A stretch of DNA of 64,000 bases from Xylona heveae TC161 (GCF_001619985.1 NW_017264194.1:2413511-2477510); one strand, 5' to 3'; counted from the first letter of the stretch, positions 1-12,184 are shown. Numbers and translations are program-made. Notes: a model not told the origin generated them from the letters alone.

Positions 1-713
1 GGAGGCGGCCACTATCCAGGCTTCCAGAAACGAAGGAATTTGTGTGATGGGTTGGATGGAATTGGCAGCACCAGAGTGTAGCAAATCACACAACGTTCAA
101 GGTGGGCGTGGACAGTGTTGGTCCAAGCTTTGGAATCATCTGTAGCTCCGTTTCAGCTTCACGTCACTAATCGTCAGAGTAACTATTAAAAACAAAATGG
201 ATGCGATTGCTCTCACTTGATGCTCGATGCTTAAAACATAAAAGGAATCAATTCTGTTTCCTAATTGTTCTTCCTTTCAATATCACATTCCCATCGTCAC
301 GAGTGGTGTTGTTGGGATATTGAGAGACACGCACCACTCGCGTCATCATCGAGACCAACTGGGGAAATACAACCCGAATGTAAAAGTTCCATGTGACCTG
401 TTGAATGAAAAAGTCCAAACGTGTGAGATCGTACATGAGATGACCAAAATAATCAAAAAGGGCAGTAGATGGATAATTTGATGTATTTTATTTTGAATTT
501 GAATTCCCCTTCGTCATGTCTCAATATTTGTTCTATCAAATTCAAGTGTTGATTGAAGTCTAGACCCTTCCTCGGCTACATATCTCCTTGAGATTCTGTG
601 ATATAAAGAAACAGGATCGACTTTATACACAATTCATTCATCCTTGACCAACCATTGTACCTACGACACTTACTACCTGAATACAGCCTCCCCTTGGCGG
701 TGAGAACAAGTGT
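1..713. other. Upstream region of TPC1, no gene seen
   Basis: I see no supportable gene here. The open frames are short and lack recognisable protein character. The last 110 bases form the TPC1 promoter and leader. Confidence 0.5.
601..608 (+). promoter_or_regulatory. TATA-like element of TPC1
   Basis: ATATAAAG lies 106 bases before the TPC1 start codon, a normal distance for a fungal core promoter with a short leader. The assignment rests on position and sequence only. Confidence 0.35.
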
Positions 714-1906
714 ATGTCGTCAAGTGGGAAAGGTGAACACCAACTCAAAGATGAGGTTCGTCGCAAATCTTCTCCGGTCCCTTTTTATCATTTCTCTCTC
801 CATTTTCTAATCTCGACGATTGTAGGGATCCAAGCTGCAAGTCGTCACTGCGGGTGCAATTGGCGGGCTAGTCTCACGGTGAGTTTCAATGCAGTCATTG
901 CTTCGTCTCTTTGATGCATATGCGAAATCAGTCCACGCTCATGCGATACAGATTTTGCGTCGCACCGCTTGATATTATCAAAATCCGACTGCAGCTACAA
1001 ATCCACTCTCTCGCCGACCCTTTGAACCCCGTCACCAAAGGATCTCTCGCAAGAGGTGCCATTGCAACCGCAAAACAAGTCTTGCGCGATGAAGGAATAC
1101 GGGTACAGTTCTTCCTTTTTGTCAAACAAATACTTGTCTTGTGGCTAACATGTAGTGTTTGACAATTGCAGGGCTTTTGGAAAGGCAATGTACCCGCCGA
1201 GCTGCTCTACATTATCTATGGGGGCGTGCAATTCTCTACATACCGTGGCACCGCGACATTTCTAGAATCTCTTCCGACACATGCATCCACGCCCTCGTCC
1301 GTCGAGACATTTATCAGCGGTGCCGTCGCTGGCGGTGCCGCCACCGCCGCGACATACCCGCTCGACCTCTTGCGCACGCGCTTCGCCGCACAGGGCACCG
1401 AACGCGTCTACTCCACCCTGCGGTCCGGCATTCGGGACATATACCATGACGAAGGCATATACGGCTTCTACCGGGGATCCGTAGTCGGTGTCGGGCAGAT
1501 TCTGCCGTACATGGGAATCTTTTTTGCCGCCTATGAGCAATTCCGTGTTACGTTATCGCCGCTCAATCTTCCGTTTGGCTCAGCCGATGCCACCGCCGGA
1601 ATGCTCGCCAGTGTCATCGCCAAGAGCGGAACCTATCCGCTTGATACGGTGCGCAAGAGGCTTCAAGTCCAGGGTCCAAGCCGGGAGAAATACGTCTATC
1701 ATAACATTCCTGTATACAAGGGCACGCTGGGCACAATCAGGGCTGTCTTGGCTAAGGAAGGGATCAGAGGGTTGTATCGCGGTTTGACAATTAGCCTGAT
1801 CAAGACGAGTCCCGCGAGCGCAATTATGCTCTGGACATATGAGCGCAGTTTGGAATTGATGCAGGGCATGGAAAGTATATGGACAAAGCAGGCGCGGACA
1901 TGTTAA
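714..1906 (+). CDS. TPC1: Mitochondrial thiamine pyrophosphate carrier
   Basis: Four exons (714-755, 826-878, 952-1102, 1172-1906) give a 326-residue protein, the usual size for a mitochondrial carrier. All three carrier signatures are visible: [16 protein letters not shown] and PLDTVRKR, one per repeat, each at the end of an odd-numbered transmembrane helix. The N-terminus (short polar leader, then a helix ending RFCVAPLD) and the overall wording match fungal Tpc1, which exchanges thiamine pyrophosphate into the matrix across the inner membrane for the thiamine-dependent dehydrogenases. The introns are 48-73 nt with standard GT-AG ends and phases that join cleanly. Assignment to the TPC1 subfamily rather than another carrier is by resemblance. 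Confidence 0.9.
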
Positions 1907-2634
1907 TATGTTTTCATACCTTTTTTTTTTCCCCGCAGATGCAACTAGAAGCACACATGGGCTGCATTATCAGCATGATAGATATTCCTTATAAAGCTGG
2001 AGTTTAGCACGGGCGTTTGATGACCTTGGTCAGTCATATTCGATGAAACATGTTTCCACATTTTGCCCTAGCATAACTATGGTCTCAAACCAGTCCATCC
2101 CAGAGTGAAAAACAAAATTCTGAGCCGTGGATTTCTTAACTGTAGCTAGGTAAAAGCCTTACCTACCAATTGGCGACACTTCAGCGCATCTTCTGCCTTG
2201 CCCTTAGTAGATGACAGGAGTCACCATTTGCGCAAACAGTTCCAGTCCGGCGCAACGTAAAAGTAACTTCAGTGACCCGACAGCGGGAACTTTCCTTTCC
2301 CCCTCGCCCCGCCCATAGCCGCCCCTTGGGTCCCTGACCCTTCTTTTCCGTCGTCGTCATCCCCGCTGAACTCGGGGGTTATTCTGGGCTCCGATACGGA
2401 GTACAGTATAACTTATAATTTTCAGCCCCTCGTCATCTTTTCAGCCCTACGAAATATATTCCCCTCTTCTCACGGCTGTTCACAACGTTCGCAGCTACAC
2501 AGCTACAATCTACATTGACATGACTAATAGACAATAGCATCTTGTTTTCTTATCCCTCATTTTTTATTTAACTTTTTCATTTTTATTTCCCGAGCTTTCT
2601 TTGAACCTTTGCTTGCTTTGGTTCCTTGGCCAGC
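1907..2634. other. Intergenic region between TPC1 and the inositol kinase gene
   Basis: It holds the TPC1 3' end and the kinase promoter. A CT-rich stretch at about 2295-2360 and a pyrimidine-rich leader before 2635 are typical of fungal promoters. No gene seen. Confidence 0.5.
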
Positions 2635-4276
2635 ATGTCTCCACAACAACAGCAACATCAACACTCTCTAAAGGAAACAGATTTAATAGCCTACGATAAT
2701 GTCGCCGCCGGGCAGTAAGTTTTCTCTCCTCAACTCTCCCTTGTTTCCTTTTCTGTTGAGGCAAGAAAGAACATACGATTTGTAGCTAACACAGCCCAAC
2801 TCCAGTGAAGGCGTCCTGTCCGACTCCTCAGGCGCGCTCATAATCAAGCCATGCACGGCGGCAGAAATATTCTTTTACGAGTCCGCATTCACGCATCCCG
2901 AGTTTCTGTCCTACATGCCCGCGTTCATGGGCACGCTTAGTCTTTCTCCACAGAACAATGACCCTGCCGCTGTTGCTGCACTTACAGCCGCCGCTGCTGC
3001 GACCCCAGGAACTTCTTCAGAGCAAGACACGCCTTTGCCGGTCTCTGAGCTACCTCCTATCGAATCAGCAACACCAACGATACCAACGGTACCAACGCCA
3101 CTCGATACCGTAGATCCCCATACCCCGAACCCTCAATCTTCAACGACCGACGACAGCAATATCCCTGCCACAGCCACTGCTACAGAGGACAACCGCACGC
3201 CCGACGAGCGGGATCCTGGTCCGCTACGTGGCAAAAAACTAGACACCGGACTGGCAATCGTGCTGGAAAATGTCGCGGGGAAATTCACGCGGCCAAATAT
3301 ACTAGACGTCAAGCTCGGCGCGCAGTTATGGGACTCGCAGGCCCGGCCCGAGAAACGCGCGCGACTCGATAAAGTCGCTGCGGAGACGACAAGTAAGAGT
3401 CTTGGGTTCCGCATTGCAGGGATGAAAGTATGGCGCGGTGATTCTCTTCCTCTTCCTGGCAGTAGTAGTACTCCTCCTCTTCCTAGCAGCAGCAGCAACA
3501 CTACTCCCCCTCCTCCTGGTGGCAGCACCACTACTGCGACAGGAAACAATGCCAGCAACGAGGAGTCCACCGAAATATCACAACCAGACCGATACCAGAC
3601 CTACGACAAGTTCTACGGCAGGAGCTTCACGGCAGAGAATGTGGCCGATGGCTTTGCAGAGTATTTGCGCTTCGACAACGGCGTCGCACTTCCCGGGGAT
3701 TGTCGTGCTGGAACAAGTCCTTTTGAAACCGACACATTTACATTACGGAATAGCGATACTGCAAAAGACAGATCACGGAATGAGACGGCAAAAGACATGT
3801 CACGGAATAATAACGAGACGGCAAAAATGCTGGCACGCCGATTCGCAAACGACGTGCGTGGGATCCAGACCATGCTCGAGCGCGAAGAAAGCAGAATGTA
3901 TTCTGCGAGTATCCTATTCGTGTACGAGGGCGACGAGAAGGCCCTACAGGATGCCCTCGAGGCCGAACAGGCAGAGGGTACGGGGAATGATATATCTCAG
4001 CGTCCAAATGTCGAGCCTGAAGTCCATCTCTTGGATGAGAAGGACGAGGATGAGTTTGGCCTTGACCTTGGCGGCGACGAAGAGGACGAAGAGGAAGAAG
4101 AGGATGAAGAGGATGAAGAGGATGAAGAGGATGGTCCGCCGCCGATAAGCGCGACGAAACTCATCGATTTTGCACATGCACAGTGGACGCCAGGACAAGG
4201 GCCAGACGAGAATGCATTACAGGGCGTGAGAAGCGTAGCGGATATTTTAGAACGGCTTGCTATTGCTACAAGATAG
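2635..4276 (+). CDS. Inositol polyphosphate multikinase (Arg82/Ipk2 type)
   Basis: Two exons (2635-2714 and 2806-4276; intron with CTAAC branch point) encode about 516 residues. The IPK family signature PxxxDxKxG appears as PNILDVKLG at residues 190-198, and the C-terminal metal/ATP-site motif IDFA (Asp 481) is present. These are the catalytic landmarks of kinases that phosphorylate inositol tris- and tetrakisphosphate. In yeast the homologue Arg82 also supports transcription of arginine genes. The protein is longer than the yeast one because of low-complexity inserts: an Ala/Thr/Pro-rich block after the first conserved segment (about 80-165), a Ser/Pro/Gly block before residue 300, and a long Asp/Glu run ahead of the IDFA motif. 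That acidic run is also typical of Arg82. Convergent with SUA5. Confidence 0.88.
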
Positions 4277-4485
4277 ACGTTTCCTGTTTGTAAAAATATA
4301 TTCATTTGAATTTTGCTTCTAAACCCCCACCGTGTCTATCTAATTGAATGAAAAAGCATCAATATGACCGTCTATAAAGATGTTATCAACATAAAAAACC
4401 AATGCCAATGCTCAATTGGAGGCTCCTAAGGGCATTCCATTGATAAACCCCGACTAATAGACCCGACGAATAGACCCCGACTACT

Positions 4486-6141
4486 CTAATAAACCCTGAA
4501 CTCCGCGGCTTTGCGTAACCGATTCATCACAGCCGCGGCGACGCTGCCGTCGTGCTCGTCGCTTACGCCTTCTACGAAGATCGCGTCGACGCCGCGCTTG
4601 TCCAGCTCGCGCAAGGCGGAGAAAAGTCCGCGCGCGATATCGTCCGTGTGTGCGCCGAGATGGATATCATGTAGGTGGACCGGAGCGGACTGTTCAGGAG
4701 CAGTCACATTCGCAGTCGTAGTAGCTGAGTCAGGAGAAGAAAAAGAAGAAGGAGACAAAGGAGGAGGAATGGAATCGAAAATGTAGTGCCGCGCAGGAGG
4801 CACGGCATGCGTCGTCAGCGACTGGAGAAGATTGAATAATGTAGGTGGGAGAGAGTCCGGATTGGAACTGGCATGTGTGGCGAGAGTTTTGTGGTTGAGG
4901 TCGGTATGGGAAATAGTGAATTCGGGAATGGCGCTGAGTGGGAGAGTTTGGCCGGGAATTGCATTTATAGTTGCAGCTGCGGAGGTAGGAGGGACAGAAG
5001 AAGAAGAAGTGGACGAGGAGGGAGCGGAAGAGGAAGAGGAAGTGGGAGAGGATGAGCCCGCCTCAACAAGAGTGACGGGCTGACCGAACCCCAGCTTCCA
5101 AGTCTTGGTCCTCACGGAGCCAATGCGTCGATTGGGTCCGAGTCTGCGCTGGACATCTTCGAGGGTCGGAGAGTCAGATCCGGCCTCAAACAAGACGACC
5201 GTTGCCTTTGGTGAATAATGACGATACTTCATGCCCGGCGCACGAGGAGCTTTCTCCTTTTCCGAAGAATCCTTGTATCCGATCTCGACGTTTTCCCAGC
5301 CGGGACAGTCGCGCAGCTGCTCAATGCTGATGCCGCCGGGACGAAGGATCAAGGGCGGGTTCGAAAGGCCATCGACGACTGTGCTCTCGACACCGACGTC
5401 GCTGGGCCCGCCGTCGAGAATGACGTCGATTCTGCCGTCGAGGTCATACTTGACGTGTTCTGCGGTCGTGGGGGACGGTTTCGTGGATGCGTTTGCTGAG
5501 GGCGCCGCGAGTGGTGCGCCGGCCAGCTTGATCAGCGCGAGGGCGAGAATGCTCTTGGGCATTCGAGCGCCGAATGTGTCCAGGCCGGCTGTGACTTCGG
5601 GTGCGAGAGACGAGTTTGCTGGGTTTGGGAGAAGAATTGTCAGAGGTCCAGGCCAGAATTTGCGGATCAGGGGCTTGTAGATGCTCGGGATTGGATCCGA
5701 CTCTAGGCCTGCATCGCCTGCTGAGCCATTTGTACCGGCGCTTTTGCCGGAGTCAGCAGTCCGTCTAGCGGGCTGGAGAAAGTCTCGTAGCTGTTCAAGA
5801 GAGCAAAAGTGCACAATCAGAGGATTGTCCGAGGGCCGCTGCTTTGCTTTGTAGATCCCTTGCACGGCCAGACTTCTTGTCGCGTCTGCACCAAGGCCGT
5901 ATACTGTCTCGGTGGGAAATGCAACTGGTATGTTTCTTGTGCATAGTCGTTCTGCGGCCTCTTTCAGGTTCGCGGCATCTGTCGTGTCGTCTCGCAAGTC
6001 GATTTCCCAGCTGTCTAGCACAGAGTCGGCGCTGCCTGTGAAGTTGAATCGCCCAATGCGTGCAGGGTCTACAGGGAGGATACGTGTGGATGGTCCCGTG
6101 GACCCTGCGACTCCGTTAGGAGTGTCTGTAGTAGCAGTCAT
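4486..6141 (-). CDS. SUA5: Threonylcarbamoyl-AMP synthase Sua5
   Basis: A single exon encodes 551 residues from the first ATG at 6141. The N-terminal YrdC domain contains FPTETVYGLGADAT and the substrate-binding KxRPSDNPL motif (YKAKQRPSDNPL). The C-terminal Sua5 domain follows a linker. A Ser-rich low-complexity insert of about 30 residues lies inside the C-terminal domain. Sua5 makes threonylcarbamoyl-AMP from Thr, bicarbonate and ATP, the donor for t6A37 on ANN-decoding tRNAs, used by the KEOPS complex in the cytosol and by Qri7 in mitochondria. The frame stays open for 73 codons upstream of this ATG without another ATG and encodes a presequence-like segment (see findings), so a second non-AUG start is possible. 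Confidence 0.93.
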   Translation of the reverse strand: MTATTDTPNGVAGSTGPSTRILPVDPARIGRFNFTGSADSVLDSWEIDLRDDTTDAANLKEAAERLCTRNIPVAFPTETVYGLGADATRSLAVQGIYKAKQRPSDNPLIVHFCSLEQLRDFLQPARRTADSGKSAGTNGSAGDAGLESDPIPSIYKPLIRKFWPGPLTILLPNPANSSLAPEVTAGLDTFGARMPKSILALALIKLAGAPLAAPSANASTKPSPTTAEHVKYDLDGRIDVILDGGPSDVGVESTVVDGLSNPPLILRPGGISIEQLRDCPGWENVEIGYKDSSEKEKAPRAPGMKYRHYSPKATVVLFEAGSDSPTLEDVQRRLGPNRRIGSVRTKTWKLGFGQPVTLVEAGSSSPTSSSSSAPSSSTSSSSVPPTSAAATINAIPGQTLPLSAIPEFTISHTDLNHKTLATHASSNPDSLPPTLFNLLQSLTTHAVPPARHYIFDSIPPPLSPSSFSSPDSATTTANVTAPEQSAPVHLHDIHLGAHTDDIARGLFSALRELDKRGVDAIFVEGVSDEHDGSVAAAVMNRLRKAAEFRVY

Positions 6142-7989
6142 GTCGGCAATCGGCGTCACTGGTTTGAAGGTTGAAAAGTGTCGGAGTTGGACTGCCGACG
6201 AAACAGCAGCGATGCAGCGATTTATGCTAACAGTTGTTCGAGTGCAAGCTTTGCAACCCAGCGTATTCCAGCAGGATAGAGTGAGCCTGTGAACTGTAGC
6301 AGATATTCCCGCCAGTGTCCTGATATTTCTTAACTCAGTTGGTGAAACTGAGTCGCACGTTCACACTCTGCGGAAGGTTTTCGAGTTGCGCGTTTTAAAC
6401 AGACGTAGTATAGTCAATGAAAAGAAATGATCCCGAGCAAATATGCAACTATGAAGAATGATGTCGCCGTCAATGCCCTTGGGCGCAATGGTATGGTTTG
6501 TGTTCAGCCTAATATGGCATGCGGTTCTTTGAATCTGCAATAGTATTGATGACGGAGGTGCTCCTTGTACAATTTCTTCAACATTGATGTGACAATTGAA
6601 GGAGCTAAATTCTTAACAAGTTTTTTAATTGAGTCCAGAGCTTTAGGTTTTCCTGCGGAGTTGATAAGCTGATTAAATTGTGTGCTCGTGAATTTGCAGT
6701 GGTAAAGGTGAAGCTGTGCCCGAACCGACGTTCCGAACCAAAAAATTTGGCGATGACTCAGTGTGGTATAGTCCAGGGTGCAGTGCCACATGCATGTTGA
6801 ATGACGCAAAACCTCGGTGGTCCAGACCGGCGACTTTATATCAGCAATAAGAAATAATGATAATGTATATTCTTGAACTGTCTGTTTAATTAGAATTAGT
6901 TTTGCAGATGCTAAATCCCTCGGTATATAGGAGTTATTTTAAATTTTCATTCGACACGGTAGGAATCTTTGATCTGGAAAAAAATGCAAGTAATCCATTA
7001 CCAGAAGTATTTACAAAAAAAATATTGTACAACTATTGAAAAAACAAGCACTTTAGCATATAATGCCCATATCTTGTTTCCCAGAATCGCAGGCAGTCTT
7101 CATCACATTACTACAGCAGTAAAAATCACGGTGATACGTTGACATCACATGCATAATTTCATCATCACAAGCATCTTCAAGCATGGATGCATACAAATCT
7201 TCTTTCAAACATTTCTTTGCTGCTCGTGCTTCGTGAAAACCATTTATGAAATCATGAAAAACACGTATCCTTTAAACGTGCCCGCCGTATGCAAATCCTG
7301 ATAGAAGTAAAAATGAAATAGAAAAAGTAAAGGAAAATACTGCGCAACCCCATCGAGCATCGATCCACCCCGTCCACCGCCTGGTGTGCAACCCCCGTGA
7401 GGTTTCATGTGTATCTTTCCCCGCCCGTCACAGCGTCTGTTCTATGAGCCCCTCAAGGCATGCCACGAAATGTGCATATTTTGAGCAAATTTGGCTCATA
7501 GCACGAGTGAACCAGGAGTTCGGCAGAAAGGGACGCATCACATGAACGTCGAGAATGTCAACTCCCAGTCAAACTAATCCTATCTGTCGTTTTCTCCCGG
7601 ACAAACGCCCAGACGACTTGACAGGATCTGTACGCACGTGATACAAGAGGCATGGTTCCCCCCACCGTCCACAAGATTCATAATACAGGAAAAAAAGAAA
7701 GCAAACGAGGAATAAAAAAGGTAGGAGATGGAAGAGAAAAAGAAGTAAGGAAAGAAGATAAAGAAATGGAGTATCGTGAATGGGCAGCGATGATGCCCTA
7801 TGAGGGAAAAAAACCTGCTTTCCATTTATTTCTGCCCGACATGTCCGCAACATGTCACCATGACAAAGGATCATCCTTTCCGCCCTTCTCGCCCATTGCT
7901 ACCCAAATCGCAAACAACTGCCGGGTATCGTTCCTCATTTGAAACGCACATAGACAAGTGTGCGCTCACACCAATGGATAATGAATCGT
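6142..7989. other. AT-rich intergenic region, no supported gene
   Basis: The SUA5 leader occupies the first few hundred bases. The remainder is AT-rich. A 101-codon reverse-strand frame (6504-6809) with a Lys/Leu-rich C-terminal half resembles nothing I know, and I do not call it. Bases 7650-7750 are purine-rich. Confidence 0.45.
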
Positions 7990-9840
7990 CTATTTGTCAG
8001 AAGAAGGCTTGTGCTCCTCAGAAGTGGATGATTCTTGAGAAGGGCCCGAAGATTCGTGAGATTCCGCTGCGGGTTGCTCCTTCTCCTTCTCCGCGTCCGC
8101 ATTGTCTTCGTCCGAGTTGGCATGGCGTTTGTCAACCTGGCTCGCGAGGTCCTTGTCTTCCTCAGAATGGTCAAACATCTCTGCATCGTCGGAGTCGGTC
8201 AAGACCTCGGTCCCATCACCGAGCAAGATGATGCGGCCAGACCGCTCGCCAAATCGGTGACCGCGGTGGTCCATGTCGACATCGTAATCTTCCGAGCTGT
8301 CGTCAAAGTTATGATGCACTCCGGGGCCGCGGAATTCAGCTACACGGACATAAATGGTTAGCTAACATTCGATGGCACGGGGGTTTGAGGTGTTCAAAGG
8401 ACTTGCCATACTCGGGCGGAGCGCAAGGGCCATCGCCATTAGCTACCCGGTCCGCAACCTTCTTGTACCAGTCATCCATGCTCTCCTCTCCTCGAAGCAA
8501 GGCGACAATGACCATGGTCATGTTATCGCACCCGACACCACCAGTGTCGCTGTTAGAGGCCAAGCAGTTGTCCATCATATTCTCGCAAATCGATTCCAAG
8601 GGCTGCTTCGCGGCAATGCCACGGCGCACAAACTCAATCACAGCCTGAGATGATTGGCAATCCCAGATACCTACACATCCAAGAAACAAAACATTAGCAA
8701 GACACAATTATGGAGCCAAATACTTAAAACGAAGAAAGGCGTACCGTCACAGGCGATGACTAGGAACTCGTCGTCATCAGAAATGTCGTGCACAATAACG
8801 TCCGGAAAAGCGGTCACGATTTGCTGCTCGGGCGAAAGCTCGGGGCTCTTTTTGAATTCGAAGTCACCGAGGGCACGGGACAACGCGAGGTTGCCATTGA
8901 CTCGTCCAAAGTCGACGAAACCGCCTGCGGCACATATTCTTGCTTTCTCGCCTATAAATAGAGTCAGCATAATGTTCTTCGGGCCAACGAAACAGCCAAC
9001 ACCAATTCTCACCCTCGTTTTGCGGCTTGTGGTCAAAAGACAGCGGCTTTGCTCGGCCCTTGACGCCGAGAACGGTTCGCGAGTCACCCGCATTGCCCTA
9101 TCAAAATCAGTATGGAGCGTTTGCGATGTACACAATCATTGCCACGTACAACAAAGATTTTGTCTTTTGAGATGATGCCGACCGAGGCCGTACAACCAGA
9201 AACCTCTTCCTGGTACCGATGATCTAACAAGCAATGTCAATCACTTTTCATGACTCATTCCATTTGATACGGGACGCAGAGGACATACCCGCAAGTATTG
9301 CTCGGTCTGTTGCAAGAAAGCCGTCCTTGAGGGCTTGTTCAATGTCACCACGCTTGAACGCTTCCTGTCTTGCAATGATCTTGTGCACGTTCTCTCCACA
9401 ATAGATAGCAACACGGTCACCTCCGTGGCCGTCATAGACACCAAAAAAGCTGTAGGGGGTCTTATCCGATCCTACGCCATTTGGCTCATCCTCGCCTTCA
9501 GGCTTTAGATCTAAGATACAAGCGTGGGCGTCTTCCATGCTGATACGCCATCCTTGCATGCACGAGAATCCATATGCGAGACGATTATTGTGGCCCGAAT
9601 CCGACGTCTGGAATGAGAAGGGAACCGGTTGTCAGCGACTTTAACTAGGCCTCAAGTAATGAAAGACGAATCAGGATCTTGTGGGAGGGTTCCTGGAAGC
9701 ACCTCTCAAGGAGAACCGCGGCGAGACGAAGGCGGGGAAGAAAAGGGAGGTAAAAGCGTAGAATGAGGCCGACACGAGCAGCATCGCTACCTGGGAGCAC
9801 AAACCTTGTCGACGACGGGCTCGGAAAGAGTCTGACCCAT
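7990..9840 (-). CDS. PP2C-type protein phosphatase (Ptc2/Ptc3-like)
   Basis: Seven exons (9805-9840, 9289-9607, 9150-9223, 9013-9097, 8745-8951, 8407-8670, 7990-8339) give 444 residues starting MGQTLSEP, with an N-terminal glycine that could be myristoylated. The PPM fold is complete: the SMEDAH motif, the metal-binding [16 protein letters not shown], [13 protein letters not shown], the CDGIWD motif, and the terminal GCDNMTM signature. Such enzymes dephosphorylate stress MAP kinases and checkpoint kinases in nucleus and cytosol. The last 115 residues form an acidic, Ser/Glu-rich tail usual for Ptc2/3. Intron 6 (8340-8406) starts GC instead of GT but has a perfect GCTAAC branch point and joins PEY to AEFRGPG in frame. 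Confidence 0.92.
8340..8406 (-). other. GC-AG intron in the PP2C gene
   Basis: On the minus strand the exon ends TATG and the intron begins GCAAGT, the usual context for a GC donor, and ends TGTAG. A GCTAAC branch site lies 25-30 nt before the acceptor. Splicing restores the conserved PPEYAEFRGPG segment. Confidence 0.85.
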
Positions 9841-12184
9841 CTTGTGCGCCGGAGAATGGTTATGCGTCTGAGCTCAGGGTGAAGATTGTAACGGGCGGAG
9901 TGAAAACGGGAGTTGCGTCTAACTTTTGGTGGGGGAGAAGCGTGATTGCAACAATCCGATGTCGTTGGTGGTTGTGGGTAGTGGGGCTTTAGATTATGAC
10001 GTTGCCAGGAAAGGCAAGTTTAGAACAGGGGTAGGAAATTTTCAAACGAGATTCAACGGAACGTTGGCTGTCAAACGGAGAGAGGACAGAGGGATTGCAG
10101 CAACGTCCGAAGAAAGTCGCGTGGTGGGATGTGGGAAGAGGCGAAGAAGAGATTGTGAGGTGCTGATGACGGATGGGAGCGAAATTCTGAGTGTTAGTGG
10201 TAGCAATAGTAGTAGCAGCAGGCGCGGCGGCGAGAAGAGGCAGTGGAGTGGGAGACCTGGTTAAACTGGCGGGCCAAGGAGAGCGAGCGAGCGAAAAGCC
10301 AAGGGCCGGCCGGGAATACCTGGGAGGTGTCAGGGTTGGTTGGCGGATGAATGAAAATGAGTGAGTTGAAGTGCTGTGCGAGGAGCACTCCGCACACGCT
10401 GCGGTACTTAGGGGATGATGAGCCACAAAAGAACCCGCCCAGGCAACTACGCCATCATCTAGATTCACATGAGCTATCTTAGACACACTCCTTGCACCCT
10501 CCTTCCACCTGCTTCTCTTCTCTTTCTCTCCCGAAAGGGATATCCAAGCGAAATGCACAAAAACAGGAACCGGGTGAGGACACGCGACCCAGACAACTAA
10601 TGATGATATCCAAACAGTAATGTGAAAAATAGATGAATAATCATGGTAAAAATCAAACACAGCAATTGGCGCGCTGGAAGGGGGATTTGACATGGAATAC
10701 TTTGTTCTCTAGCACGAGAGAAACCTAAGGTTCAGATGGAGAGATGGGCCTGTCCGAGGAGAAAGGGTTCCATTGTAGACACCAGTGCTGGTTCTCGGGC
10801 TTCCCAAGGTGGGTAAACAGTCAAGGCGATCACCACCTTCCCAATGTTCTCGACCACGTTCTAGACGTGAGGAGTCCACCACCTCGGCGAAGACGGAAGA
10901 ATTGGCCCTCAGAACAAATTAGGAGTAGCCATCGCCCTCATCATTATCAGAGGGTCACTGGAATTTAACACTTGGAGTATTCGCCTTATGCAGTCACTAT
11001 ATGGGTATGGTCAATAGACGGGATTGATGCATACAGAATACATTACCAAGTACTTGATTCACTTATTAGGAATTGATCCCTGCGTAGGGCTCATTGTTAA
11101 GTAGTACCCACCGTGACTGAGGGAGAGTCGGTGCAGCATGACCGAGCTGTTGAGAAGCGCACCCCAGCCCCATCCGTGTCCCTCGTCTTGGTGGAGATGG
11201 ATTATCACGGCCTGCCCCGACACCCCCTCTCTTACCGCCCCTCGGCCAGATATTTCCCCAGCCACCTCCGCCATAACGTACATTCGCATTAGTCATGGCA
11301 ATGCATGGAGAGGTCAGTGGCACTCCATTCAGCTAGGGATTGGCTCATTCGATTGATAGCTGAAGGAGTGTATCAATAATTACTCGTACTCTTTTCTGTT
11401 CTTTGGTTATTGAGCTTCTCTATTTGGGCAATTCCAGAGCTCGAATATCCTCTTCAGCTCTCCTTCTTACTTGTCTTGCAAAGATGCTTTCTGGTGGTTT
11501 CGATGCGCATGGTTCAAACGGGCAGTTCTTCATCTTCATCTGAGTGATGGCATTAGATTCACAAATTTGCGCAAGTTACTCGACTTATAATGAAGGTATG
11601 TAATGGTGAGTTTACGTCATCCAGAACAATCCAGTTATCGAAAATGCATAACCACGGGGAAGCCTTGCAATGGAGAGAGAAAACAGTGTAGAGTTCGTAA
11701 CTTCGCTGGTCCGAAGGACAAAGAGGGCAAGGACAATCAGTAGAATTGTCCCTAACAACAGCGCCAAGAAACGGACCGAGTAACTACTTAGGCCTCTTCG
11801 ACGTGTGTGAGATCAAGGCGGAACCGAAGATCGAGTGATACTTCGTGTCCTGGCATGGCAAGCTCATTGCATTGGTGACCGTAAGCAGCGTAGAGTCGGG
11901 AAAGAGGCGGCCGTTCGGAAAATGTTCGAGAATTGAAGCCTATCGTGAGACAAATGTTTCCACAGACGCAGACACAAAACACGCGAGAATTAAAAGAGTG
12001 AGACGACAGGGAGGAATTATCATTTCAATGTGACATTTGTGATTTAAGACACATCCAGTCTCTCGCTGTGGATGACACAGATGCAATTTCCCACCCGCAA
12101 CATGCCATTTATCCACAACCACGACTGTCCTCCGCGACGAAACAGAAACGCCTTGCTTGATTGACCATATGCCGTAGTCGCAAT
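9841..12184. other. Leader/promoter of the PP2C gene and downstream region of RPS23
   Basis: On the minus strand, 9841 to about 10700 is pyrimidine-rich and carries a 234-codon open frame of low-complexity Ser/Pro/Ala composition. I read it as an untranslated leader or promoter. From 10700 to 12184 I find no coding signal. The last part should be the RPS23 3' region. Confidence 0.45.

Noticed and set aside
3438-4148. 236-codon plus-strand frame inside the inositol kinase gene
   Set aside because: It overlaps the confident kinase frame and encodes Lys/Arg/Met repeats that simply mirror the acidic GAGGATGAA repeat. It is a shadow frame.
6504-6809. 101-codon minus-strand frame
   Set aside because: The Lys/Leu-rich end looks helical but has no family resemblance, and the surrounding DNA is AT-rich with no splice or promoter support.
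9989-10693. 234-codon open frame on the minus strand upstream of the PP2C gene
   Set aside because: Low-complexity Ser/Pro/Ala/Thr composition from a pyrimidine-rich leader, no family motif, and it overlaps the expected promoter and 5' UTR of the phosphatase gene.
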